Assembly: GCF_031128465.2 (NCBI RefSeq)
Contig: NZ_CP155618.1
Span: 1,311,501-1,375,500, forward strand
Length of the DNA stretch: 64,000 nt
Reading direction: 5' to 3'
DNA from: Mariniflexile litorale
GTDB lineage: Bacteria; Bacteroidota; Bacteroidia; Flavobacteriales; Flavobacteriaceae
The notes below the pieces were generated by a model, which made no database searches, was not told the DNA's origin, and saw nothing but the letters and a program-made list of their open reading frames with translations. Position numbers and translations under genes: made by a program. Every line of letters starts with the position of its first letter. The stretch's first letter is position 1. Shown piece by piece: positions 53,763 to 63,851 of the stretch.

Positions 53763-54503
53763 TTACAAATTTGCTTTCATTAGTTCTCTATTCATACGCG
53801 CAATATTCTCTAATGAAATGCCTTTTGGACATTCAATTTCGCAAGCACCAGTATTAGTACAATTTCCAAAACCTTCTAAATCCATTTGTGCCACCATATT
53901 ACGAACGCGATCAGCAGCTTCAATTTGTCCTTGAGGCAATAACGCATATTGAGATACTTTTGCTCCAACAAACAACATAGCAGATGAATTTTTACAAGTA
54001 GCAACACATGCACCACAACCTATACAAGTTGCTGCATCCATAGCTTCATCGGCAGCATGCTTAGAAATTGGAATCGAATTCGCATCTTGTGTATTTCCTG
54101 AAGTATTCACAGAAATATATCCACCAGCTTGTTGAATGCGTTCAAAAGATGTTCTATCTACTACTAAATCTTTTATTACTGGAAATGCAGCTGCTCTAAA
54201 TGGTTCGATAGTAATAGTGTCGCCATCTTTAAACATACGCATGTGTAATTGACACGTGGTTACCCCTCTATCTGGACCATGTGCTTCACCGTTTATGTAC
54301 ATAGAACACATTCCGCATATACCCTCACGACAATCGTGATCGAACGCCACAGGTTCTTCTCCAGTATTTACTAATTGTTCATTCAAAACATCCATCATTT
54401 CTAAAAAAGACATATGTTCTGAAATATCAGTAACTTTATAATCGACCATTTGACCCTTTGATTTTGAGTCTTTCTGTCTCCAAATTTTAAGTGTTAAATT
54501 CAT
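53763..54503 (-). CDS. sdhB: Succinate dehydrogenase/fumarate reductase iron-sulfur subunit
   Basis: Carries electrons from the FAD of SdhA to the quinone site. The 246-residue protein has a 2Fe-2S ferredoxin-like domain with [12 protein letters not shown] (59-70) plus a Cys near 82, and a C-terminal domain with [11 protein letters not shown] (161-171) for 4Fe-4S and [12 protein letters not shown] near 215-226 for 3Fe-4S. The order sdhC-sdhA-sdhB with short gaps (12 bp each) is the class B layout with one cytochrome b subunit. Confidence 0.96.
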   Translation of the reverse strand: MNLTLKIWRQKDSKSKGQMVDYKVTDISEHMSFLEMMDVLNEQLVNTGEEPVAFDHDCREGICGMCSMYINGEAHGPDRGVTTCQLHMRMFKDGDTITIEPFRAAAFPVIKDLVVDRTSFERIQQAGGYISVNTSGNTQDANSIPISKHAADEAMDAATCIGCGACVATCKNSSAMLFVGAKVSQYALLPQGQIEAADRVRNMVAQMDLEGFGNCTNTGACEIECPKGISLENIARMNRELMKANL

Positions 54504-54515
54504 AATGTCTTTTTC

Positions 54516-56528
54516 TTATTTGTATGAACGTTGTTTTAGTTCAATATCTTTAAATTCTAATATTTCTTTATGTAAAACGGCATCGGCTGGCTCTCCTGTG
54601 TATTCCCAAGCCGCAACATAAGCATAATCTGTATCATTACGTTTTGCTTCACCTTTTTGTTCGCCTTCTAATTCAACCGATTCTTCTCTAAAGTGACCTC
54701 CACAAGATTCGTTTCTATCAAGTGCATCTTTAGCAAACAACTCGCCTAACTCAAGGAAATCTGCAACACGACCCGCTTTCTCCAATTCAGGATTCATTTC
54801 GTTTGCAGAACCTGGCACCTTAACATTTTTCCAGAAATCTTCACGTAAAGCTTTAATTTCCACCATGGCTTCTTTCAAACCTTGCTCGTTACGTGACATT
54901 CCACATTTTTCCCACATAATGTTTCCTAATTTTTTGTGGTAATAATCTACGGAGTACTCTCCATTATTATTTATGAAGAAATTAATTCTATCAGTTACTT
55001 CTTTTTCAGCTTCATCAAACTCTGGCGTGTTCGTTGGAATTTTACCTGTTCTAATTTCATTAGATAAATAATCTCCAATAGTATAAGGTAATACAAAATA
55101 ACCATCTGCCAACCCTTGCATTAACGCCGAAGCACCTAATCTATTAGCACCATGCTCAGAGAAATTAGCTTCTCCTATACAATATAACCCATCAACTGAA
55201 GTCATCAAATTATAATCTACCCAAATACCTCCCATGGTATAGTGTGTTGCAGGATAAATCATCATGGGAGTTTCGTATGGATTTTCATCTACAATTTTCT
55301 CATACATTTGAAATAAATTTCCATATTTCTCCTCAACAATGGCTTGACCTAATTCGTATATTTTAGCATCTGATGCATTTTCAATATTATGAATTTTAGC
55401 TTGCGTTTTTCCATAACGGGTAATCGCTGTAGCAAAATCTAAAAACACGGCTTCACCAGTAGCATTCACTCCAAAACCAGCATCGCAACGCTCTTTAGCA
55501 GCACGAGATGCTACATCACGAGGCACTAAATTACCAAATGCGGGGTAACGACGCTCTAAGAAATAATCTCTATTTTCTTCAGCGATGTCTGTTGGCTTTA
55601 TTTCTCTTTTTTGAATTGCTTTTGCATCTTCAATATTTTTTGGAACCCAAATACGTCCGTCGTTACGTAACGACTCAGACATCAACGTTAATTTAGATTG
55701 ATAATCGCCAGAACGTGGAATACATGTTGGGTGAATTTGTGTATAACAAGGGTTTGCGAAATACGCCCCTTTTTTATGAATTTTCCAAGCAGCAGTGGCG
55801 TTAGATCCCATAGCGTTAGTTGATAAGAAATATACATTTCCATAACCGCCAGAAGCTATAACTACAGCATGAGCCGAATGACGTTCTATTTCACCAGTAA
55901 TTAAATTACGAGCAATAATACCCCTAGCTTTACCATCTACTTTTACAACATCAAGCATTTCGTGACGGTTAAACATTTCAATTTTACCACGTGCTATTTG
56001 GCGGTTCATTGCAGAATATGCTCCCAATAACAATTGTTGACCTGTTTGTCCTTTAGCGTAAAAGGTTCTTGAAACTAACACCCCTCCAAATGAGCGGTTA
56101 TCTAATAATCCACCATAATCACGAGCAAAAGGAACTCCCTGCGCCACACATTGATCAATGATATTTGCAGACACCTCAGCTAAACGATAAACATTAGCTT
56201 CACGAGAACGGTAATCGCCTCCTTTTACAGTATCGTAGAACAATCTATATGTCGAATCGCCATCACCTTGATAGTTTTTGGCAGCATTAATACCTCCTTG
56301 AGCTGCTATAGAGTGTGCTCGACGTGGAGAATCTTGATAAGCAAATGCTTTTACATTATAACCTAATTCTGCTAAGGTAGCGGCAGCAGAACCACCAGCT
56401 AAACCTGTTCCTACAACAATAATATCAATATGACGCTTATTAGCAGGATTTACTAGATTGATATGGTTTTTATAATCTGTCCATTTATCTTTAATTGGAC
56501 CATGTGGTATTTTTGAATCTAAAGCCAT
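54516..56528 (-). CDS. sdhA: Succinate dehydrogenase/fumarate reductase flavoprotein subunit
   Basis: Oxidises succinate to fumarate with covalent FAD. The 670-residue protein has the FAD-binding [20 protein letters not shown] (near 38-57), [17 protein letters not shown] with the flavin-linked His, the active-site loop near [19 protein letters not shown], and [15 protein letters not shown] near 428-442 and [21 protein letters not shown]. The C-terminus is longer and acidic, as in the Bacteroidota form. It is flanked by sdhC and sdhB. Confidence 0.97.
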   Translation of the reverse strand: MALDSKIPHGPIKDKWTDYKNHINLVNPANKRHIDIIVVGTGLAGGSAAATLAELGYNVKAFAYQDSPRRAHSIAAQGGINAAKNYQGDGDSTYRLFYDTVKGGDYRSREANVYRLAEVSANIIDQCVAQGVPFARDYGGLLDNRSFGGVLVSRTFYAKGQTGQQLLLGAYSAMNRQIARGKIEMFNRHEMLDVVKVDGKARGIIARNLITGEIERHSAHAVVIASGGYGNVYFLSTNAMGSNATAAWKIHKKGAYFANPCYTQIHPTCIPRSGDYQSKLTLMSESLRNDGRIWVPKNIEDAKAIQKREIKPTDIAEENRDYFLERRYPAFGNLVPRDVASRAAKERCDAGFGVNATGEAVFLDFATAITRYGKTQAKIHNIENASDAKIYELGQAIVEEKYGNLFQMYEKIVDENPYETPMMIYPATHYTMGGIWVDYNLMTSVDGLYCIGEANFSEHGANRLGASALMQGLADGYFVLPYTIGDYLSNEIRTGKIPTNTPEFDEAEKEVTDRINFFINNNGEYSVDYYHKKLGNIMWEKCGMSRNEQGLKEAMVEIKALREDFWKNVKVPGSANEMNPELEKAGRVADFLELGELFAKDALDRNESCGGHFREESVELEGEQKGEAKRNDTDYAYVAAWEYTGEPADAVLHKEILEFKDIELKQRSYK

Positions 56529-56540
56529 GCTATTGTAATA

Positions 56541-57218
56541 TTAATGGTTAAGATGATGATAAAGTGCTATGAAAATAAATCCTAACGGAAGAACTATCGA
56601 ATATATTTTTCCAATGGTTTGCAAGCGCTTTTTACGGATTGTTGAAGCTCCCATAGACTGAAATGCAGAAGTAAAACCATGTAATAAATGCAATGCTAAA
56701 AACACAAATGCTAATATATAAGCTCCAACTCTAATTGGACTAACAAACTTTTCCTGTAGTTCATGGAAATATCTGTAGCCGTCAACACCTTCATGGATTC
56801 CAGACCAATCGCCTTGAATGAATTTCGTGTTAATTTCTGGAAACCAAAAATCAATAAAATGTAAAATGATAAATGCTAGAATAGCAGCACCACTCCAAAT
56901 CATGTTTCTACTCATCCAAGTAGAATTTGCAGAACCATTATTCTTGACATAAGAGATATTTCTAGCATTTTTGTTCCTTATTTCTAGAACAAAACCCATT
57001 ACAAAGTGAAAAACCACTCCAAAAATTAATATGGGTTGCATAACAAATTGAATTAGCCAATTAGTTCCCATAAAGTGTGATACCTCGTTGAAAAGATCTC
57101 CACTAAAAACAGATAAAAGATTAATTGCAAAATGTTGAAGCAAGAAAAACATGAGGAAAAAAGCTGAAAGCGCCATGGCTACTTTTCTTCCGATTGAAGA
57201 TTTAAAAAATCCGCTCAT
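56541..57218 (-). CDS. sdhC: Succinate dehydrogenase cytochrome b subunit
   Basis: The single membrane subunit of class B succinate:quinone oxidoreductase, probably binding two hemes. The 225-residue protein has five TM segments (about 12-37, 55-77, 110-130, 160-180 and 203-222) with conserved His residues: FLLQHFAINLL, FHFVMGF, IILHFIDFWF, and LALHLLHGFTSAFQSMG. It opens the sdhCAB run. A -7-like element lies 26 bases upstream. Confidence 0.94.
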   Translation of the reverse strand: MSGFFKSSIGRKVAMALSAFFLMFFLLQHFAINLLSVFSGDLFNEVSHFMGTNWLIQFVMQPILIFGVVFHFVMGFVLEIRNKNARNISYVKNNGSANSTWMSRNMIWSGAAILAFIILHFIDFWFPEINTKFIQGDWSGIHEGVDGYRYFHELQEKFVSPIRVGAYILAFVFLALHLLHGFTSAFQSMGASTIRKKRLQTIGKIYSIVLPLGFIFIALYHHLNH

Positions 57219-57243
57219 TATTTAATTTATTAAGTATAGTATA

Positions 57244-57251
57244 CAAATGTA
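57244..57251 (-). promoter_or_regulatory. -7 promoter element of sdhCAB
   Basis: On the minus strand TACATTTG fits TAnnTTTG, 26 bases upstream of the sdhC ATG (57218). Confidence 0.6.
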
Positions 57252-57478
57252 ATTTACAATAAATTCATAGGCAAAAAGTTGGGCTCTAAAATTACAATTT
57301 AGAATAGTTATTAGTAATAATACGTAGTTTGTCAAAAAAAACTATATATAATATAAATTGTGATTTAAAAAAAACAAATAAAATGGCGTAATGCATGATT
57401 ATTTAAGGATTTTCTTAAATATCTTAGCTAAATTAAGGACTAATTTTCATAACACCGAAGCTCCTATTATGCAAAAAA

Positions 57479-59257
57479 TTATTCTACAAGTATCTTTTTA
57501 GTTATTTCTGTTGTACCTGAAAGTATTCTCATAAAGTACAAACCTTTTGAAACACCCGATAAATTAATAGTTATTGTTTGAGTTCCATTGGAAGTATCTA
57601 ATTCTGAAATAAGCCTACCGCTTACGTCGTGAATCAATATTTTATCTAAATTAACAGACAAATTATTCTTAATAAAAAACTGACCATTTGTAGGATTAGG
57701 GTATATTGTAATTGAATTATTTAATGCTTCTTCCTCAACACCTAATGAACAAGAATGATTAGTTAATAAAGGTCTTAAACACACTATAGAACTTATACTT
57801 CTAGATTGAATAGCATTGGCTGCTGCAATGTTATTTGCATTTAATACTCTCCGATCAATTGCTGTTTGAAGTGCATAATTCATAATATCATTATCACTAA
57901 TAACATGCCCTAGTGCATGTCCATGCCCCAACTCATGTAGCGCATTACTTTCAAAATCATATTTTCCTATTACAGCTGGAGTTCCTGCTGGTCCAAAGTT
58001 CCAATCAGTTGTATCATCAAAAACAATATCTAGTTCAGAAACATACCAATTCAAATTTGTTCCCGTACCGCAACCGTTAAAATAAGTGGTACATCTTCCC
58101 AATTCTGTAGGCCCCAATTCTGCACCATTATCAAATCTAACAACATTAATGCCATCTAGATCTGCAACATCGTTAGTCGTTGATGCACCTATTACCCAAT
58201 TTATGCCTGTTGTGCATCGCCATGAATTAAAAGCTCTAAGAAAAGCAGCTTTAGCATTGGCATTATTATTAAAATCTGTAAACATTTGCCATGTATAACC
58301 TCCAGCATTATTATCATTTACATGTTGCGCTCGATATGCAACATTGCCTTCATCTTGTACTACATTTATTTCTGAAAATAAAATAGTTAAGCTATTGCTA
58401 GATTGTTTACTTGCAGAACTTGCATCAGTTACAACAATAGCTCCCGTTCCTGCTTTAGATGGAACTTCAACTTTAATTTGAGTATTTCCCCATTCTAATA
58501 TTTGGGTATTGAATGCGTCTATAAAAGTAGCTCCTCCATCATCCGCATTCCGAAAAGATACTTTTCCTTTTGTTGCTCCAAAACCAGTACCATTAATAGT
58601 TAGCACGCTTTTTGTACCAGCAGTAATTGTAGTTGGCGTAAAAGTTATAGAACCAGGAGCAAGCAATTCCTTACCTTGAGTAGATTTTAAATAAATTGAT
58701 TGTGTATCAAAATTAGACATTTCAATATATGTAAATTTTGTATAACCCATTATTTCATCATAGAAATTTGAAGCTATTCCGTTCTTTTTATTAAACGTAT
58801 TAACCGCTAGATTATCATATAAGTTATACTTGTAAAACCCTTGAGAAGACCCATAAGCTTGAAATTGTTTCAAAGAGGTTTTTTCATAAGATTTCATTGC
58901 TATATTGTTATTATACAATGTAAATACACCCACTTCATCGTTATTCAGTTTCAAACTTGGACTTACCATTTCAGCAGACAAACCTACCGTACCACCAGGA
59001 GTAATAACTTCTATAACTGCCACTGGTTCTCCTTTAAATACTTTATAAACTTCAATGGTATTAGCTGTGTAAATATGCTGATTATTAGCATCCCAAAAAG
59101 ATTTTTTAGAAACAACCTTTCCTTCTACGACCAAACTTGAATTTTCAATCTGTTTCTTTAATGAAACCTCTCTAAGCAGGGTTTGTGCATGTAAATTATT
59201 TAAACTGACTAAATACATTAATAAGATAAATACTTTACATAATACAATCTTTTTCAT
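57479..59257 (-). CDS. Secreted zinc metalloprotease with IPT/TIG domain and T9SS type A tail
   Basis: A 592-residue exported protein with signal peptide (1-25, cut after LHA-Q). An N-terminal domain (30-190) is followed by an IPT/TIG Ig-like domain (about 200-295, ITFTPTTITAGTKSVLTINGTGFG), then the protease domain. It carries HELGHGHALGH near residue 440 and a downstream Met-turn DIMNY. The first Glu-containing motif fits HExxH; the third ligand is likely the His at the end of LGH. The C-terminal 75 residues form a type A sorting domain (SITIYPNPTNGQFFIKN, ending TEITKKILVE). This means secretion by the type IX system and cell-surface or free release. Confidence 0.92.
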   Translation of the reverse strand: MKKIVLCKVFILLMYLVSLNNLHAQTLLREVSLKKQIENSSLVVEGKVVSKKSFWDANNQHIYTANTIEVYKVFKGEPVAVIEVITPGGTVGLSAEMVSPSLKLNNDEVGVFTLYNNNIAMKSYEKTSLKQFQAYGSSQGFYKYNLYDNLAVNTFNKKNGIASNFYDEIMGYTKFTYIEMSNFDTQSIYLKSTQGKELLAPGSITFTPTTITAGTKSVLTINGTGFGATKGKVSFRNADDGGATFIDAFNTQILEWGNTQIKVEVPSKAGTGAIVVTDASSASKQSSNSLTILFSEINVVQDEGNVAYRAQHVNDNNAGGYTWQMFTDFNNNANAKAAFLRAFNSWRCTTGINWVIGASTTNDVADLDGINVVRFDNGAELGPTELGRCTTYFNGCGTGTNLNWYVSELDIVFDDTTDWNFGPAGTPAVIGKYDFESNALHELGHGHALGHVISDNDIMNYALQTAIDRRVLNANNIAAANAIQSRSISSIVCLRPLLTNHSCSLGVEEEALNNSITIYPNPTNGQFFIKNNLSVNLDKILIHDVSGRLISELDTSNGTQTITINLSGVSKGLYFMRILSGTTEITKKILVE

Positions 59258-59422
59258 AACATCTTAAATTTTATCAACCTTTATAATAAAGACGGCCTCA
59301 AAGATAACCTATTATTACATATGATTTGTGTAATTTTGCCACACATAGTATCCTTAATATTTATATCATATAGATTCAAAAGCATAAAAAATACATCTTA
59401 CACATTTGATTTATAGATAACT

Positions 59423-59436
59423 AAAAAAAAAAAAAA
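59423..59436 (+). repeat. A14 homopolymer just before the M24 peptidase start
   Basis: Fourteen A residues end three bases before the ATG at 59440. A-rich leaders replace Shine-Dalgarno sites in Bacteroidota, so length change could tune translation. A -7-like TAATTTTG lies further up at 59331-59338. Confidence 0.8.
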
Positions 59437-59439
59437 CAA

Positions 59440-60732
59440 ATGAAATACTTACCAATAAAATCTACGCTTTTCATTAACAATAGAAAAAATTTTATTGCTA
59501 AAATGATACCTAGTAGTTTAGCTATTTTTAACTCTAACGACATTTATCCAATAAGTGCAGATAGCACTTTACCATTTCAACAACATCGTGACATTTTTTA
59601 TCTAAGTGGTGTGGATCAAGAAGAAAGCATTTTGGTATTGTTCCCAGATTGCCCAAAAGAAAAACATCGCGAAATTTTGTTTTTAAAAGAAACCAATGCA
59701 CATATTGCTGTTTGGGAAGGCGAGAAACTCACCAAAGAAAAAGCGTTTGAAACGAGCGGCATTAAAACAGTATATTGGCTTCAAGATATGGAAAAAATCA
59801 TGTTTGAGTTAATGACACAATGCGACACTGTATATATAAACACCAACGAACATTATAGAGCTAATGTTGAAACCGAAACTCGCGAAGACCGTTACACTAA
59901 ATGGTTAAAAGAAAAATATCCAGCACATCGTGTAGCCAAAAGCGCCCCTATTTTACAACGTCTTCGCTCTATTAAAAGCTCCATTGAAATTGACTTGATT
60001 CAACAAGCCTGTAATATTACCGAAAAAGGATTCCGTAGAGTTTTAAACTTTGTAAAACCAGACGTTTGGGAATATGAAATTGAAGCCGAATTAATGCACG
60101 AGTTTTTGCGTAACCGTTCTAAAGGTTTTGCATACACACCTATTATCGCTTCGGGAAACAACGCAAACGTATTACATTACATTGAAAACAACCAACAATG
60201 TAAAGCAGGTGATTTAATTTTATTTGACACCGCTGCTGAATATGCCAATTATGCGAGTGATTTAAGCAGAACCATTCCAGTTTCCGGAAAGTATTCTGCG
60301 AGACAAAAAGCAGTTTACAATGCTGTTTTTAGGGTGAAAAATGAAGCTACTAAACTATTAACACCTGGAACCATTTGGGCAGATTACCACATTGAAGTGG
60401 GAAAAATAATGACTTCAGAATTGTTAGGTTTAGGCTTGCTAGATAAAGCCGATGTACAAAATGAAAACCCCGATTGGCCTGCATATAAAAAATACTTTAT
60501 GCACGGAACCAGTCACCATATGGGATTAGACACGCACGATTATGGTATTTTAACCGAGCCGATGCAAGCTAATATGGTATTTACTGTTGAACCTGGTATT
60601 TATATTCCTGATGAAGGTTTTGGGATTAGACTTGAAGATGATGTGGTTATTCAAAAATCTGGAGAACCTTTCAATTTAATGCAAAACATTCCTATTGAAG
60701 CGGAAGAAATTGAAGATTTAATGAATTCATAA
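59440..60732 (+). CDS. pepP: Xaa-Pro aminopeptidase (M24, aminopeptidase P family)
   Basis: Removes N-terminal residues before proline. The 430-residue protein has the creatinase-like N-domain (1-175, PFQQHRDIFYLSGVDQEESI) and the M24 pita-bread domain. The metal ligands are in FDTAAEYANYASDLSRT (two Asp, near 249-263), HGTSHHMGLDTHDYG (near 353-367), VFTVEPGIYIPDEGFGIRLEDDVV (near 381-404; the two Glu). It has no signal peptide. It stands alone, convergent with lysC, with a shared hairpin terminator. Confidence 0.94.
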   Translation: MKYLPIKSTLFINNRKNFIAKMIPSSLAIFNSNDIYPISADSTLPFQQHRDIFYLSGVDQEESILVLFPDCPKEKHREILFLKETNAHIAVWEGEKLTKEKAFETSGIKTVYWLQDMEKIMFELMTQCDTVYINTNEHYRANVETETREDRYTKWLKEKYPAHRVAKSAPILQRLRSIKSSIEIDLIQQACNITEKGFRRVLNFVKPDVWEYEIEAELMHEFLRNRSKGFAYTPIIASGNNANVLHYIENNQQCKAGDLILFDTAAEYANYASDLSRTIPVSGKYSARQKAVYNAVFRVKNEATKLLTPGTIWADYHIEVGKIMTSELLGLGLLDKADVQNENPDWPAYKKYFMHGTSHHMGLDTHDYGILTEPMQANMVFTVEPGIYIPDEGFGIRLEDDVVIQKSGEPFNLMQNIPIEAEEIEDLMNS

Positions 60733-60740
60733 AAATTATA

Positions 60741-60764
60741 AAGGGTCGTTTTTCAACGACCCTT
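60741..60764 (+). terminator. Intrinsic terminator of the M24 peptidase gene
   Basis: AAGGGTCGTT (60741-60750) and AACGACCCTT (60755-60764) pair over loop TTTC, followed by TT. It lies 8 bases after the stop codon. Confidence 0.85.
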
Positions 60765-60794
60765 TTGCTGCTACCAACACTAAAGTTTTGCAAT

Positions 60795-62117
60795 TTACAG
60801 AGTGACTAATTCAAATAAATAATCGTTTAGTTTTTGCAGCGTATTAATTTTATTTTTGGTATCAACCAACAGAGAGATGTTGTTATTGCTTCCACCATAA
60901 GAGATCATTCTAATTTTTACATCTTGCAATATTTGAAATAATTTATATGTTTCTTGATGATTTACAACCGAATGGCCAACCAAACAAATAATACTTTGCC
61001 CTTTATCAACTTCAATGGTTGCAAATTTTTCTAATTCAGCTAAAATTTTATCTAAGTTTTTATCATCATCAATAGTTAAAGAGACCGCAACTTCCGATGT
61101 TGTAATCATGTCTATTGATGTTTCAAATATTTCAAATATTTCAAATACATTTCTTAAAAACCCGTGTGCTTGTAGCATTCTACCAGATTTTATCTTTATA
61201 GCAGTAATACCATCTTTCGCGGCCATGGCTTTCACACCAGTTTCAGAATGATCGTCGTTTATTAAGGTACCAAAAGCACCTGGATTCATCGTGTTTTTTA
61301 ATCGTACAGGAATATTAAGCGACCTTACAGGCGTTACTGTTTGTGGGTGTAATATTTTCGCTCCGAAATAAGCTAATTCTGCCGCTTCTTCAAATGACAA
61401 GTTCGAAATGGGTCTTGTATTTTCAACATATCTAGGATCGTTGTTATGCATCCCATCAATATCAGTCCAAATTTGAACCTCTTCCGCTCCAATTGCAGCC
61501 CCAATAATAGTTGCAGTATAATCGCTTCCTCCTCGTTGCAAATTAGAAATAGCTCCTTTATCATCTAAACAAATAAACCCTTGGGTAATGTAAATTTGAG
61601 AATCTTGAGCCTTATTATAAGCCGTTACAAAATGTTTTTTTATATAGTTTAAATCAGGATCTTTAGCGCTATCAATACGCATAAAATCTAAAGCTGGTAA
61701 TAATGTTGAACTTACACCTTCTTGATTTAAATAAGCATTCACCATATAGGTAGAAAGCAATTCTCCTTGTGCTACAATTTGATTTTCTAATTCAATAGAA
61801 AAAGGTTTTGCAGTAAACGCAACTAATAAATTAAAAATATCAGACACGTAAACTTTAACCTCTTTATTTAAAGAAGTATTTGAAAGCAAATTGTCTATGA
61901 CACTGGAATAGGTATCATGAAGTTTATTTATTTTATCTATAGCTTCATTCGCTTCATTATCTGAAATATGCTTTGATATAGCAACTAACTGATTGGTTGT
62001 GCCTGACATAGCCGATAATACAACCACCTTTTTTTCGCCGTCGTTAATAATGCTTTTAACGTTACAGATATTTTCAATCGATCCTACCGAAGTGCCACCG
62101 AATTTTAATACTTTCAT
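60795..62117 (-). CDS. lysC: Aspartate kinase
   Basis: First step of lysine, methionine, threonine and diaminopimelate synthesis. The 440-residue monofunctional enzyme has MKVLKFGGTSVGS (1-13), the kinase-fold TSSTLLPALDFM, LQRGGSDYTATIIGAAI near 203-219 and WTDIDGMHNNDPRYV near 227-241. Two ACT regulatory domains fill about 300-440, with TSEVAVSLTIDDD near 350-362. Residues near 331-339 read FEIFEIFET, encoded by an exact 9-bp repeat. It is divergent from the ACT-like gene at 62326. Confidence 0.95.
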   Translation of the reverse strand: MKVLKFGGTSVGSIENICNVKSIINDGEKKVVVLSAMSGTTNQLVAISKHISDNEANEAIDKINKLHDTYSSVIDNLLSNTSLNKEVKVYVSDIFNLLVAFTAKPFSIELENQIVAQGELLSTYMVNAYLNQEGVSSTLLPALDFMRIDSAKDPDLNYIKKHFVTAYNKAQDSQIYITQGFICLDDKGAISNLQRGGSDYTATIIGAAIGAEEVQIWTDIDGMHNNDPRYVENTRPISNLSFEEAAELAYFGAKILHPQTVTPVRSLNIPVRLKNTMNPGAFGTLINDDHSETGVKAMAAKDGITAIKIKSGRMLQAHGFLRNVFEIFEIFETSIDMITTSEVAVSLTIDDDKNLDKILAELEKFATIEVDKGQSIICLVGHSVVNHQETYKLFQILQDVKIRMISYGGSNNNISLLVDTKNKINTLQKLNDYLFELVTL

Positions 62118-62223
62118 ACTTTTTATAAGCTTATCACTTTATATAGTTGATTTATTTAAATCAATTCAGACTACTAAACTATAACTCCTTATCTTAATAA
62201 AGATATTTATTAAAAAATATGTT

Positions 62224-62231
62224 TAATTTTG
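62224..62231 (+). promoter_or_regulatory. -7 promoter element upstream of the ACT-like gene
   Basis: TAATTTTG fits TAnnTTTG, 95 bases before the ATG at 62326. The divergent lysC lies on the other side of this region. Confidence 0.45.
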
Positions 62232-62325
62232 TACATATTGTTAAATAATTAACATAAAGCATTGGCTTTATTTCTGTTACCTATATAATGAAGGCTGGAT
62301 TTGCTTAAGAAAGAATAAAAACCAT

Positions 62326-62982
62326 ATGAAAACTGTATCAAACTGCGTAGAAGACATTCTAATAACCCAACCTTATTTAGAAGAAGCACTGTCTAGAAAT
62401 ATAATAAATTTTAGTGCATTGGCAATTGAACTAACCGAACCCATTAGTCAAATGCTAAAAAAAGAGGTGAAACCAGGTGCTATTATGATGGCTTTAAGGC
62501 GTTACAATCCGCCACCTGCTTTGTCAAACTCGGTGAAAATGAAAAAATTCATGCAGAATCTGGGTGATATCACCGTGCGTTCTAACTTAACAGATTTCAC
62601 AATTAAAAATTCTGAAACTATTATTGAAAATCATGCAAAAATTTTAGTTCGTATTAATCAAGAATCAAAATTATTTTACACATTCACTAGAGGGATTCAT
62701 GAAAGCAATCTCATCATATCCAGTAGTTTAAAAGAGTTTATTGAAGAAAATTTAAAAAACGAAACCTTTATCGCTACACAAGACGGCTTGTCGGCTATTA
62801 GCGTAAACTTACCACAAGATAACTCAAAAATTGCTGGGTTGTACTATCAATTTTTTAAGCGTTTAGCTTGGGAAGGCATTGTGCTTTACGAAGTAATTTC
62901 TACAACCAATGAGTTTACCATTCTAGTTGAAGATGAATTTGTAGATAAAGCCTTTACTGCAATAAAAAAGGTGAAAGCCTAG
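62326..62982 (+). CDS. ACT-domain-like protein next to lysC
   Basis: A 218-residue soluble protein, probably divergently regulated with lysC. The N-terminal third is helical (EDILITQPYLEEALSRNIINFSALAIELTEPI, LMALRRYNPPPAL). The rest resembles tandem ACT modules: ILVRINQESKLFYTFTRGI and, at the end, ISVNLPQDNSKIAGLYYQFF, LAWEGIVLYEVISTTNEFTILVEDEFVDKAF. The second module is strikingly like the last ACT domain of aspartate kinases. It lacks the kinase domain. It may sense an amino acid; role unproven. Confidence 0.72.
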   Translation: MKTVSNCVEDILITQPYLEEALSRNIINFSALAIELTEPISQMLKKEVKPGAIMMALRRYNPPPALSNSVKMKKFMQNLGDITVRSNLTDFTIKNSETIIENHAKILVRINQESKLFYTFTRGIHESNLIISSSLKEFIEENLKNETFIATQDGLSAISVNLPQDNSKIAGLYYQFFKRLAWEGIVLYEVISTTNEFTILVEDEFVDKAFTAIKKVKA

Positions 62983-63015
62983 TTATCCTAATATTATTGT
63001 TTAATTTTTTTAAGT

Positions 63016-63795
63016 ATGATATTCGTATACAAAGGCATTAACATTTTTTATACTGATGAAGGCCAAGGAAATCCTGTGGTTTTACTTCACGGATTTTTAG
63101 AAAACGCAACTATGTGGAATCCATTCATTCCAGAACTAAGCAAAAACAATCGCGTTATTTGTATTGATTTATTGGGTCATGGTAAAACAGAATGCCTAGG
63201 TTATATACACACCATGGAACTTATGGCAAAAGCCGTTGAAGCAGTACTAAATCATTTAAAAATAAAATATTCTACTTTTATAGGACACTCTATGGGAGGC
63301 TATGTGGCACTCGCATTTGCAGAAAAAAATCCAGATGCCTTGAAAGGGTTGTGCTTAATGAATTCTACTGCATTACCCGATACTGAAGAAAAAAAACAAA
63401 ACAGAGACCGTGCTATTGTGGCTGTAAAACAGAATTATAAAACTTTTATTAGAATTGCTGTTAACAATTTATTCCGACCAAAAAACAGAATCGCATTTGC
63501 TGATAAAATAAAAGAGGTTGTTAATGAAGCTTTAAAAACACCTCTTCAAGGTATCATTGCAGCTTTAGAAGGTATGAAAATTAGAAAAAATCGAGTACAC
63601 ATCCTTCAATTATCTAATTTTAAAAAAATGATTATTATTAGTAAAAAAGATCCTGTATTAGATTACAACATACTCTTCAATCAAGCCATGAATAATAATG
63701 TGAATGTAGTAGAATTTCCAGACGGACACATGAGTCATATCGAAAATGAAAGTATTTTCTTGACACAAATAGTGTATTTCATCGAAAATTTATAG
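63016..63795 (+). CDS. Alpha/beta hydrolase
   Basis: A 259-residue single-domain hydrolase. The oxyanion-hole motif is VVLLHGFLENATMWN (21-35), the nucleophile elbow GHSMGGYVALAFAE (near 91-104, Ser in the centre), the acid Asp near KKDPVLDY (about 212-219) and the catalytic His in DGHMSHIEN (near 237-245). Substrate not predicted. It lies 33 bp after the ACT-like gene and may be co-transcribed. Confidence 0.88.
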   Translation: MIFVYKGINIFYTDEGQGNPVVLLHGFLENATMWNPFIPELSKNNRVICIDLLGHGKTECLGYIHTMELMAKAVEAVLNHLKIKYSTFIGHSMGGYVALAFAEKNPDALKGLCLMNSTALPDTEEKKQNRDRAIVAVKQNYKTFIRIAVNNLFRPKNRIAFADKIKEVVNEALKTPLQGIIAALEGMKIRKNRVHILQLSNFKKMIIISKKDPVLDYNILFNQAMNNNVNVVEFPDGHMSHIENESIFLTQIVYFIENL

Positions 63796-63851
63796 CGTTT
63801 TGACGGTTTATTAATTTTTTTTTCTAAGTTTATTGCTCAAACAACCAACAC

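Noticed and set aside
61120-61146. Nine-base repeat within lysC taken as an insertion
   Set aside because: It encodes FEIFEIFE where the family already has VFEIFE, and the length matches the family, so it is a local substitution, not an added unit.
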